Shown one piece after another: positions 46,133 through 57,400 of a stretch of 64,000 nucleotides of DNA. The position numbers were made by a program, and so were the translations under genes. This stretch comes from Pristionchus mayeri. Taxonomy: Eukaryota; Nematoda; Chromadorea; Rhabditida; Neodiplogasteridae. Location of the stretch: the NCBI GenBank assembly GCA_036245805.1, contig BTRK01000001.1, forward strand, positions 29,209,087 through 29,273,086. Direction: 5' to 3'. Under the pieces are notes generated by a model. That model was not told the DNA's origin and did not search any database. It saw nothing but the letters and a program-made list of their open reading frames with translations. The stretch's first letter is position 1; every line of letters begins with the position of its first letter.

Positions 46133-46384
46133 AGCCTCAGCAATATCTAGATTGCAATGACCGTCGTAGAACTTTATTGTATTCATTCACATGCTCTCAT
46201 TGCAACCTCATCTCATGAAAATAACTAATAGAACTATAAATTCGGTTCTCTCGAGAATAACAAGTGATGAGTCGTACTGGCTTTTCAGCGAGCTCCCTCC
46301 ATCTCAGCGAAATTTGTCTTGTGAAGCTGTTGATTATGTTTAATGTTGTACGAATGACTTGAATACGGGAGGATTTTAAGATTG

Positions 46385-47212
46385 AATATATTGGAATGAT
46401 GCTGATGTGTCTTTGATTAGAGGCCCGCCTAGTTTACTGGGCATTAGTAGAGGAAGGTTGGCAGAGCACACAATAATTTGTTTCTCTTTGGGAGTGAAAA
46501 CATCAATCTTCCTTACATATCTGCGCATTTCTGAAATTCGAAAATATAGATTGCATCTACTAATTGTATGTACTTTTGTTGTCTATTATTTTGTCACATT
46601 CATCAATGACGAAGTGTTTGATGTTGTTGAGCTTGATAGCTTTAGATTTCGCTAGCTTCAAAATTCTCTTGGGTGTTCCAATGACAGTATTCGCAAAGTT
46701 GCTCTTCAGATATTTCTTGTTCGTCTTAGTCCGGTTTTCATCACATGATACGGCGACCTTAATTCGAAGAACATTTCACTTCATAAGACGGATCTGAAGT
46801 GCAACTTACCTTGAATGGAAGATATTTAGCCAGTCTCTCATATTCACTTCCGATTCGATGCGCCTCTTGATTGATGTGACACAAAACGAGCACAAAAACT
46901 TCCTCAACGTTTTCTTTATTATTTAACTGCTGGAGAGTGGAGATAACAAAGGCTGAGGTCTTGCCAGGTGAGGGTTTCGACTGGCAGACAACATCCTTTC
47001 CTTGAATCGCTTGAGGAATACAACGATCCTGCACTGAAAATTCTGGTTTTTTTTAGGAATATCTATGAAAACATACCGTCTGAGGGATGATCGAAACCAA
47101 ATTCGACAAGTGCTTTTAAGAGTTCATCGTTGAGTTTCAAATGACGGAACCCACTCCTTTCGATTAAACCATTCTCAAAATTTTTATTTCATTTACCGTG
47201 TTCTGCAGCCAT
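46385..47212 (-). CDS. Truncated UAP56/DDX39-like helicase, copy B
   Basis: ATG at 47210-47212 gives MAAEH. The following exons give RSGFRHLKLNDELLKALVEF, then CIPQAIQGKDVVCQSKPSPG with [13 protein letters not shown], then NTVIGTPKRILKLAKSK with FVIDECDKII (DECD at 46593-46604), then VFTPKEKQIIVCSANLP. These correspond to the Q motif, Walker A, motif Ib, DECD box and motif III of UAP56/Sub2 mRNA-export helicases. Walker A is altered (family AKSGMGKT, here SKPSPGKT) and motif III reads SAN instead of SAT. No second RecA domain follows before the MITE at 45882. It is probably a non-catalytic remnant or half-protein, yet its reading frame is intact in all four exons. Helicase A is its diverged sister. 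Confidence 0.78.
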
Positions 47213-47240
47213 ATATTCATTAGTATCTTGGAAATACCTA

Positions 47241-48506
47241 TTAGGTTGAGTCATAAGTTTTTTCCAATTTTTACTTTTAAATGTTTCGCATATTCTGGTC
47301 TTTGGTTCTAATTGATTATCATTTTGATATTTACATATTATTAGTGCATGGATGCTCTCTTTAGCGCACTTTAGTCCAGGCCTCTTGAGAGGGCCTAGTG
47401 TTCATAGTTTGAAGTCAAAGTATCCGCAGCTACGAATGTAGCTGCGACTTTCTCAGATTAGATCTTTCCAGTGAGTCGTGATTGGGCAAAATAATATACA
47501 CTATCGTGAAGTGTGATGAACGTACATCACAATAATACACGTGATTCGGATTTGGCACAGAAGACCTGTTCAAATAAGGTGCAAATTTCAGAGTCGTGTT
47601 CAGTTCGCCATGACCAAAATGTGTTTCGTTTACTGCGCATCCGCACACACTGGTCTATCGAAATCAAACCTGTCTCATCGTAAAGCTTCCTACATGAAAG
47701 GCTTATATTTGCTTTATGGTGGGCTGTCATCATTACAATCACAAGCTGCAGTCATCAACACTTATATGATGAAATTTACACATCGAAATCAGTGTATTTC
47801 AAAGCTTCTTGATTAGATGATAGATGGAGGTCCCACATTTGTGGGTTCATCAGCATCAGCTACCCTCATACCATCCCTCATTAGCTTCGCATAGTCATGG
47901 GATTCCTGCGAATTCAGAAATGGTACTCCAAAAATAACCACTAAAAGTCAAAATTTTGATCGGTGAGGTCAATATCCGGATTTTTCAATAAATATCATTT
48001 TTGAAAAGGGGATGATGCGAGGTCCCAAATTTCACGAATGGTAAAGTTACCCCATAAAGTAAGATTGAAGCGCTCCTATACAAAAGCCAGTCACTATAAC
48101 ATAAAAGGTAAGAAAGTTGCCAACTCAAGTGTGATTTCTTTTCTACATGGCTCATTTGCAATTCTCTAATACTGGGATTGAGTAAGCTAGCACCGCTTTC
48201 AACCACTTTTTTGAAAGAGCATTCAAGGGGCTTCTCAATAATGTATGTGAAGATGTCCAGCCTATCTTCCCTGCAAAGAAACAGCGAGCCCAACTCTTTC
48301 AAAATTTTCGTAAAAAATTCGATCGTGAATAACGACCGATTACTTCAATGATTTAAACGCACGGCACAATTCGAACATATGATTATAAGTGTGAACTATG
48401 CCCCAACATTACCCTACGGATCTGTACTGATTGGATTTTAAGAGCGCTTTTTAGGTGACTTTGAATTGCACCTCCAAAATTGGAAAAAACTTATGACTCA
48501 ACCTAA
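47241..48506. mobile_element. TA-flanked Tc1/mariner-type element
   Basis: Inverted ends TTAGGTTGAGTCATAAGTTT and AAACTTATGACTCAACCTAA extend through about 30 bases with TTTTTTCCAATTTT. TA lies on both sides (47239-47240 and 48507-48508). The interior shows no recognisable DDE motifs; short frames such as 47985-48302 are unassigned. It is probably non-autonomous or heavily decayed. Confidence 0.85.
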
Positions 48507-48559
48507 TATATCTAAAAATGAAAGTGCGATTGTTAAAAAAAGGTATTATAACACAATAT

Positions 48560-49620
48560 CCGACAGAATCGGAATAGACTTGGCACAGGCCGAAAATTAG
48601 AATTCCTTCTGACTTCACCAGTAAGTCGGCCTCGACGAGGGTAACCGACAAGCATCGCCAGATTTTCGATCCGCATCCGCGCGTTCGCGGGCGCGGATTT
48701 TGAAATATTGACTACGGTAGCTTCTAAATGTTGTAATCGACTCGTATCACTGCGGCGGTAGGGGCGCTGCATTCCTTGACAAATTCTAAGACTTTTTTTA
48801 CTTCGGGGAGTTTTTCGATCAGATTCCATATAACTCCGGAAATCAATAATTCCACTTTTATTTCGGACATGAATAGAAATTTTCAGAAATTTTCGAACAA
48901 CTTCCACAAATTTTATTGCTGATCGAGATTCTGCTTGAGCAGGTACATCCTTCAGGTGAAAGGCGCGAATTAAAAATTCCACTAAGTTGGTCAAAATGAA
49001 TTATGAATCAATTATGGTGTAATTTTAGGGTTACTGTAAGTGAGTGCACAAGTTGGACGACTTTTCCCAATCGGTGTAATATATCTTGAAAATCGATTTA
49101 AGATTGTATTTCACCAATTGGAAAAAGTCGTCCAACTTTTGCACTCGCTTACAGTAACCCAAAAATTACACCATAATTGATTCGTAATTCATTTTGGCCA
49201 ACTTAGTGGAATTTTTAATTCGCGCCTTTCACCTGAAGGATGTACCTGCTCAAGCAGAATCTCGATCAGCAATAAAATTTGTGGAAGTTGTTCGAAAATT
49301 TCTGGGGAATTGCATTCATGTCCGAAATAAAAGTGAAATTATCGATTTCCGGAGTTATATGGAATCTGATCGAAAAACTCCCCGAAGTAAAAAAGTCTTA
49401 GAATTTGTCAAGGGATGCAGCGCCCCTACCGCCGCAGTGATACGAGTCGATTACAACATTTAGAAGCTACCGTAGTCAATTTTTCAAAATCCACGCCCGC
49501 GAACGCGCGGATGCGGATCGAAAATCTGGCGATGCTTGTCGGTTACCCTCGTCGAGGCCGACCTACTGGTGAAGTCAGAATGAATTCTAATTTTCGGCCT
49601 GTGCCAAGTCGCTGAAGAAA
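48560..49620. mobile_element. Foldback element FB5
   Basis: Arms about 48575-49085 and 49105-49615 mirror closely. Both encode the same peptide on opposite strands (for example RAFHLKDVPAQAESRSAIKF, minus in the left arm and plus in the right). Outer words TGGCACAGGCCGAAAATTAG and CTAATTTTCGGCCTGTGCCA define the ends. A 110-base relative with the same ends is at 62200. Whether the peptide is a captured gene piece is unknown. Confidence 0.85.
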
Positions 49621-49684
49621 TATGTTGATTTTCTCAGATAGTGTGTTTTATTATTCTTATATATTTTTATTATTCTTATAATTA

Positions 49685-52600
49685 TTATAATATTGCAATA
49701 ATGTACTCATAGATATATGCTTTTACTTCAAGTTTTGCGAAAGTCGAGGTATGAACAGGATGAATATAGCTGATTCCATAACAGCTCCATATGTCTTCTT
49801 TGTTTCTATTAATATGAGACGGTTATTAAAGCCGAATTAGTCCTCACCTTATACATGCCCTCTTGCTCCAGCTGTCCGTTTCTTCATCGTACATTTCGAT
49901 ATCATTATAGGAATTTTTATAATCGTAGCCTCCAAAATTGAACAATTTCCCACAAGAGACAGCAAGAAGAGAGTCATATCTGCAAGTATATTCTGTTATA
50001 CGTATTTGTTCAATCCCATTTTTGTGAAACATGCTCCCACATTTATGTAATATTAACATTTTGAAGGATGACTATCTCACTAATTTTTTAAAAAATCAAG
50101 GGGATGGAGCAAATTCATCGTTACACACCTTTTGATGTTCATGTTTTTGAGCGACGTCCATATGTTTTTAGTAAGATCGTAGCACTCAAAATCATCCAAT
50201 ACTTCATCACCGCATTTTCTGAAACGATAAAATTAATGGAGCAAGCTTCGCACATGTTTTTTTTCTTCAGGATGCTATCGTATGACACCAGAGATTTAAA
50301 GAAGGAGTGTCAGCAAAGTTAATCTTTTGGCGATGTCATCACCATGACCTAGCTCATCATCCAAAGATCATAGCCCGAGCTAGGAGGGTAGATAACCATC
50401 GGTTGATAGCTCAGTAGTAGAGCAACCGCCGTGTGATCGAGAGGTTTCGATTCCCGCCAAATGTTTTTACAGATCTTCACGATATTTGAATTCCCACATG
50501 TCCCTTCCCTACAAGGCCTCCTTGGCACCTTGCCAATTAATGATAACCCGGTTCAAAATAGAGATATGAAAGTGAAATTTTCAGAATCTTTTTTTGGTTG
50601 TGCAAAGCTAGGTCATGGTTATGTGAGCGTCAAAAGTTCAACTTTGCTGACACTCCTTCTTTAAGTATATTTCTTCCACTCACCCTCCGGCTACGTAGAT
50701 TTTGCCTTTGAACACTCCTACAGCGTATCGATGTTTATATTTCTTCATCGGTGCAATCGGAACCCATCTGGATACAAAAAAAAATGACGAAATGATTATC
50801 GTCAGAGAATTGTTATCATACCTATCTGTATTCTGGTCATAATACTCTCCATCATTGAGAATCTCATCACCATCAAAACCACCGAGAACTGTAACGATTT
50901 CACGAGGGTTTAGTGGAAAGTATGTCCATCTAAAATGTATGTTTTGTACCGTAAATTCTATCGTCTATGATGCAAGGAATGCATTTGCTTCGGGTTTTTG
51001 TCGTTGGCTTGAAGGGAGTCCATACTAAAATGAAAGTAAATAATAACATCTTTTCAAAAAATTCAACATATATGAAAAAATGTAATACGCGGAAATATTT
51101 GATGTAAGCATGAGAAACCTACCAATACATCTATGTGGATGCGCGAAATACTGGACGCAGAATATTTGCGAACTCCTGACTCCGCTTACCACATACCTGA
51201 AAGCAAATTCCATTTATTTTATATCACAATTAAAAAAAAACTCTAATGCGAAACATTAAAAGTTCAAAAAAATAGTTCGGACATTTGCGATTCGCATTCA
51301 TCGAATCCAGCGCTTTTGTTCGTGTAAGTGATGTTCGGAATCTAAAGCAGAATTGTTAATATTGTCCACCGGACTTTAATGCTAAAAATATTTCCTTGCT
51401 CCATTCGTTCAAGTTGATATCGAATACATCACAATGATCGATCTGTTCTCCAGGCCTCGCGAAAAACAATATCTAAATCGCAATCATTCGTTGTTTACTC
51501 ATTTTTATTCTTTACACGTTATCATCTTCGGGCGTTAAATTAGGAGATGGTCACTACCATCCCAACAATTTCTGGCATCCAACCTTATTCTGAAAGGTCG
51601 CAATGTGGTTCCACATGCCGCCAATCAGTACTGCATCATTGGAGGCAATTTTGACCTCGGTCCAAACGCCCGTAATGGGCTCGAATACATTCGCGTAGAA
51701 TCCATTGGCTTTATGGTGTTTGCGACACACTGCAAGCATATTGTTTGGTACTGATTATGGATAAAATTGAGGGCTTTTCATAGTTGCCCAGCAGTGGCGG
51801 CGCCTTGCCCACCCCTGCGCACCCATGAACCCCGGGTCATGGGTTTTTGCCCACCCCTGCGCATCGGCGGTGGCGTGAGCAACTATAGGGCTCTTGCTGG
51901 ATTTATAGCCACTGCATATCACTTCCCATCCACTGAGGGGTTGTGAGGCTTAGCGGAATGGGAGAGGCAGTAAAGTAAGTCGTGCCATATTGAGTACCAA
52001 TGTAGAAGAAGAGCCCTCGCGCTTCCTCGAATGCTCGCGATCTAATGACGAGAGGAGCAGCACTGTCCCTCCTCGTCTCTTTCTTCTTCTGAAGTAGAAA
52101 GTGATTTTTGATTGATCATCACCACCACTTTCTAAACGCCAATATATATTAATATAAATGCATTTAGTATGGCTTCCAAGATTTAATCAAGAACACATGA
52201 ACATCAAAACACTGCTACTTCTCACCTTTTCCTCCTCTAAAAACGCCGTAGTACAATCGGAATCGTCCATGACCCAATCTGTTGTCTCAATAGTTTCCGT
52301 CAAAAAGGATGTGTTTATGCTGTCATAGCGAAGCGAATTCAGCAACCTACACATATCTAGTGTTATTTTAAATGAAAAAAATCTCTCACTTTAGTGCATG
52401 GCTCTTTCTTCGACAGTCGGTACCTATCCAACTATTTAGTGCATCAAATACCTGCAACATAACGTGAACTAGCATTTGTATTATTTTTATTTTTATGTAC
52501 TTTATGCTCTTCACAATGCAGGGTATTCCTCTGTAGCAAATAGTGAACATCGTCAACAGATAGTTCCAAGAACTCGGGAGTATGAGAAATACGGGAGAAA

Positions 52601-53571
52601 TTCTCCTATAACATTAATCTTTATTTACCAATCTTTCCAAACGTACTTACATCTATAAATTTGTATATATCATAATCTATTTTTCTATATCCGATCAATT
52701 TTAGGAGGGAGAGAAGAGGAAGGACATTATCGAATCGAATTCTTCGTCTAATGAACCGAGCGCACTCGTCCATTACCTTCTCCTGAATGAGAGATTTCCT
52801 GTTTTAGGAAGTTGGTTGTTATGACTAATTCGAACTACATATTGCCACCTTTTCCTAGATATGTCGTTTACCTATGAATCATTATAATTTATGTCATGTT
52901 ATCGGATGATATAATTTCTCTTTGGAGTAGATCATGAACTTACCATTTGAAAGAAATTTGCAGCCATCAATAAATTCTGTGCAGTCGACTCGGATATGCT
53001 GATGCGCCCAGTGTAGACATAGTTCAGAAGCCTTTCAATGGTAGAAATGTCAAATGCTGGAAATACAAAATCCGAATATACTTTTCATTGAGCATTACCT
53101 ACCATGTACGGAAGCTGAAAGATCAATCGCTCCCGATGAACATTCCCCTAGATTGGAGTTGAACAGTACTTTGAAGTACGGAATTTGATCAGCAAGAACG
53201 GACTGAAAAAATCAATTTAGTTAAAATAAAAACATTATTAATATTATAAATATTTTCGTTAATACTCCTCACCTTATGCGCTCTCAGCCTTTCGCCTTCA
53301 ATGACCAAAGTCATATCACATTTTTCCATTTCATTTCGTTCACGATTTAATTCTTCGTAACCCTGTAGAGTTTAAATTTAATTTAAGGAATTTGATCTCA
53401 GCTAACCTCTGGCATTGAGTGGTCAATCCTGACGTTATCAGGAAAATCATCCCGATTGAGAGGAATCTCAACTCCTACAATCGTTCTTAATGTATTTCGA
53501 AATGTTTTTTCTAAAAAAACTGCTCACTAACCACAAATCTTCAAAGAATCGATTGGACTCGGCGAATCCAT
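49685..53571 (-). CDS. BTB-BACK-Kelch protein, copy B
   Basis: The ATG at 53569-53571 starts MDSPSPIDSLKIC. Exons 2-5 give VEIPLNRDDFPDNVRIDHSM, then the BTB domain: EKCDMTLVIEGERLRAHK, VLADQIPYFKVLFNSNLGE, CSSGAIDLSASVHG, and FDISTIERLLNYVYTGRISI with LLMAANFFQM. BACK exons follow (RRRIRFDNVLPLLSLLKLIG, RISHTPEFLELSVDDVHYLL, TTDWVMDDSDC). Kelch-type exons follow (VFEPITGVWTEVKIASNDAV, HRYAVGVFKGKIYVAGG, SCGKLFNFGGYDYKNSYND, MYDEETDSWSK). The last exon has SCYGISYIHPVHTSTFAKLE and TAA at 49685-49687. Proteins of this layout bind CUL3 by the BTB domain and substrates by the propeller. The kelch repeats are divergent, with few full GG pairs. All exons seen are open, so this is likely the functional copy. 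Confidence 0.85.
50296..50664. mobile_element. Inverted-repeat element with tRNA-like core
   Basis: Ends TTTAAAGAAGGAGTGTCAGC and GCTGACACTCCTTCTTTAA are inverted over about 26 bases. Subterminal ACCATGACCTAGCT and AGCTAGGTCATGGT are also inverted. The termini resemble those of the TTAAAGGAGGAG MITEs. It lies in a Kelch B intron. See the tRNA-like core at 50394-50460. Confidence 0.85.
50394..50460 (+). other. tRNA-like sequence with A and B boxes
   Basis: TAGCTCAGTAGTAGAGC matches the D-arm/A box of a tRNA gene. GGTTTCGATTCCCGCC matches the T-arm/B box with one extra T. The anticodon stem and acceptor stem do not pair well, so it is not a functional tRNA. It may be an RNA polymerase III promoter remnant (SINE-like) inside a DNA element. 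Confidence 0.5.
51779..51888. mobile_element. CATAGTTGCC MITE, short copy in Kelch B intron
   Basis: Ends CATAGTTGCCCAGCAGTGGC and GCGTGAGCAACTATAG are inverted. The centre has TTGCCCACCCCTGCGCA twice around CCATGAACCCCGGGTCATGG. It is distinct in position from the Kelch A copy at 9590, so it is an independent insertion. Confidence 0.8.
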
Positions 53572-53810
53572 TGAACGCTGAACAACGGGGGAATACCTAT
53601 GTTATCTAATGACGCTAAATGGTCATATTCTCTTCCCACCTCCAAGTGATGCATTTGGCGCGATTCTCACTCTTGTGCTAGCGTGGGTAAGGGAAAGCGA
53701 GAGAATGTGAGATATGGAGAGGGCACGCAAACCAACGATACATATTTGCCAGCTATTGTTCGACAATAACCAATCGATTCATGGCTAGTTTAAATTATTC
53801 TGCATTATTA
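53572..53810 (-). promoter_or_regulatory. Conserved Kelch upstream region, unit B
   Basis: This is the single unit-B version of the block found in both palindrome arms (32935-33179 and 36339-36588). The near-identical stretch ATTCTCTTCCCACCTCCAAG with the flanking GATGCATTTGG palindrome is notable. No TATA box is obvious. Confidence 0.4.
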
Positions 53811-53983
53811 GTGTACGGACAACTAGAGTGGGATAGAAATTCGGCTCCAAACTTATGTGACCATTCCAATTGAAAATTTATTATTACATTCGAACCTATT
53901 GAAAACAGCAATCAATACTTTTCGTAATATACAAAGGATACATAGCAAGATAATTAGCGAATCTGATAGCGAATCAAGTCTAT

Positions 53984-54181
53984 TCATTCTGAATTTCTCA
54001 CTTGTTTTGCTAAGTGATCGATAAAGGTTTTCTCGAGACTGATACGAATTCCACGAGGAAAAGCAAGCGAAAGAATCAGATTGACATTGAAGTCTTTTAT
54101 TCGTGGGAAACTCGTAATGACCAGAAATTGGTCAGGAAAAAGTCGAATCTCCATCGACGTATTTATTTCTTCAGAAATCAC
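53984..54181 (-). other. Conserved 65-codon frame, copy B
   Basis: It starts MISEEINTSMEIRLFP and ends with the same stop as copy A. I count only five or six base differences across 198 bases. All alter the minus-frame amino acid, which argues against selection on this frame. The block may be a conserved non-coding element or 3' untranslated sequence of the receptor. Confidence 0.3.
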
Positions 54182-54403
54182 TGCGCAGCCGGCAATTTGT
54201 CACTGCAAACAGCTCATTATTGCAATGTATTGGGCACTTCTTCGATATTTGGCCCACCCCCATCATTTTCCGTTCTCTCCTCATCTCACAGGAGATTGTG
54301 AGACCGAAAAACATGGAGATATGTAAACTTAGAATTAGGTGGATATGGGGAAGGAGGGAGGGGGCAATGAAGTGCCCTTTTTGCCTGTTAAAGTCTTAAA
54401 ATC

Positions 54404-57400
54404 TCACACTCCGCTCGTCTGCGATTTCGTTTGCTCGTCTGTCTTCGATAAGTTCTCACTGGGGACCTCGTTCCTGAGAAAATCAATAGATCAACGTTTT
54501 ATTAGGTTGTCTCAAAAGTTTCTGACTATTTATTTTTCGAAGTTTTTCTTGGTGTATTTAGACTCATTGCCATTCCGTCATGGTTATAGTTAAGGACATG
54601 ATAGTAGACTACAATAATATTTTTGAATCAAACATTGCTCGTGGTTCGCCCAAGAAAAGCACTTCCAGGTAAAAACATGCAAAAATCGTGACTTTTTAGT
54701 GTTTTCGAAGGAACTCTGATCCTCGAATATCTGCGGCCTACCCAATTTGCCCACATTTTCATTGGTATAATAAAACTTGCTTGTTCAGATAATGGTGAAA
54801 AAACTGGTCTGTAGCGTTGTTGAGAAACGGTAAACGGTCAAAAGTGCAGTTTTCAGCAATCAAATCTCTACAGAAATATTTCGAAACATCATATTTCTTA
54901 ACAGATCTATGAACATCCTCCATAATGCAACCGTGTATTAGTACGGAAGGGCACTTCTGAGTGATCAACAAATGATGGTTGCTAATCGATCCGCACTTGC
55001 AAAATACCAGCAAATGTATATTTGGAAAATTGTAATTGGTGCAGGACTGGGATTGAGAGCCATTATCAAGTATGCGTTTAAGGCCAATCCTTTGGCATTA
55101 GGAAATTTAATAAACCCACACATTATCCTTTAAAACAGTGCTTTTGTTTAGCAGATGTCAGAGCTCTCACAAGAATTAAAATCTATTCAAAACTGAGATT
55201 AATTTCCACCAATGTCGAATTTAGCTGTGAACAGTGCTATCCTTAGTGGTTAAATTGGTCCACAATAACACTCGTTTTAAAGGGTTCCCAAGGCCACATC
55301 AACTGTTGAAAACCATTAGTTGATTGATAGATTCCGAAGCACGGGGAAGGTCAGTATGTTCGAAAATGAAAATAGTCAGAAACTTTTGAGACAACCTAAT
55401 ATAAAGAGGTACAGGAACGAAACTGAGAAAACGTCTAGGAACCGTACCTTCCACTCTTAGTTTCCTTCGGTTTCTCCTCTTTCTTCGATTTCTTACTTTT
55501 CTTTGATTTCTCATCAGTCTTCGATAAGTTGTCACTTGCAGGCTGGCTTTGTCTGAAAAATTACATACATATCCCATTGTAAGACACAGAATTTCAAAAA
55601 ATGGTCTAAAATCTCACCCTCCGCTAGTCATTTCTTTCTTTTTCTCTTTCTTCGATTTATCATCTGTCTTCGATAAATGATCACTGAGGGGCTGGCTTTT
55701 CCTAAAGATTCAATTGTTCATGGAGGAGTAAACTCAAAATTCAATATTTGAAGCTATCATATGCGCTGCCTAGAACTCCACAACGATAAGAAGCTCCGAA
55801 ATTTTCACATTGATATCACCATTCCGAACAGAGTTATAGCTAGTTGGCTGGGAGCCAGATCAGGGAAAGGTCAGGGAAGGGGGCGAGATAGCACGCGACT
55901 TGAAAAGAGTGCGTCCCTGGGTGAAACATATTCCAACCTGGCGCGCGTTTGCATTTACTACTCCTTCTATGTGTTTTTTATGTAAATCCTACCCTCCACT
56001 CTTCATTTCGTTCGTTTTCTCCTCAGTTTTCGGGCCTTTCTTGTTTCCAGTGTTGGCCTGGCGCCTTTTCTTCGCAGATATCACTTTCTAAATTAGTTTC
56101 GAAATTAATTTTAAAAATAATGCTTCCAAAATCTCACGAAAGCGACGACAGCGATAATTGTGATGATAATGATTACTCCGATAGAGCAACCAGCGATCAC
56201 CCCCGCCGTTTGAGCCTCAAATTAATTAATTGTTAAAATTGAAACTACGTATTTCGAAATAAATCGATATAAACGCACTCCAGTCGACTTGGTTTGTGCT
56301 GAAAATACACGAGCATATTTAGAGATTTTATAAAAAATAAACCTTCTCCATCTTTATCTTCCTTATCTTTAGATACATCAATCGGCTATTGCGTACTGGA
56401 AACTACGGAAATGGCAGCCCGAGTTTTCAAGGTTGATGGAGTATTATCTGAATGAAATAGTCATGATTTTCTATTGTTCGCCTCTTACCATTCACAACAG
56501 TAGAGGGATCATTCATAGCAGTAGAGGGGATGTGATTATTCGAAATAGTCGTTACTTCTGAATATTATTGTTCTTGTATTATAAAATTGTGCTTTATTCT
56601 TACCTTGCTCGGGCGGTTGGGTCGTAGTCAATGGGGGAACGGTTGTCGAGAGTACTGAAGAGATACGATGGGAAAAAAAGACGTGAAGACATTAGACTTC
56701 GAGAACCATAGTCTTCATTATATACACTCTCTCTCAACTCAATCGGTCGATAAAGCGTATGAAATGATGAGACTATTTTTCTAATTGCGAATTCTAGACG
56801 ACATCTTTCATACCTTTCTTGCACTCATAGACATCTGAGGTGCCATAATAGACCTTTTTATTTAGACCGTCGAAAAAAATCCATTGATTAATGTTGCACT
56901 TAGCTTGAACAAGTTTTACACCATCATAACTGAATAAAAACAATAATTATGTACAAAATAATTACAAAACACTCACTAAAGTTCGTGATCTTTTTCTTCG
57001 CAAGAAATTGAGATTTCTTGAAATCCATAATGTTTTTCGACATTTATTTTGACTCCTTCACCGCTAACATGGCAATCTACAACGACGCATGACAATACAA
57101 ATTACAATTTTCATTAGTATTTTTTATTATTTGCAAGTCCTTACATTTCACACATTCGACAAAGATTGGTATTTTAGCATCATGGAATTTTCTGATTGAC
57201 CATTCATTGGTGGCAATCCGTTGAGCATATCCCTCCTATACATTGTCTTTCGAATCGCACGTGATAGATTCAAACTGGAAATTGAACGATATTTCTTGCA
57301 CATTTAGAATTTTAAAAAATGTAAAACTGGTGCTGAGAAGTGAAACTCGCCTGATCACCGTGATACTTGAGGTGAGATTTATCAGCGTATTTATGATCCA

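Noticed and set aside
48533..49615. Two genes of about 150 and 140 codons facing each other
   Set aside because: They are the two arms of one foldback, so they are listed as an element rather than as genes.
50394..50460. Functional tRNA gene
   Set aside because: The A and B boxes are present, but the anticodon and acceptor stems do not pair and the T arm has an extra base.
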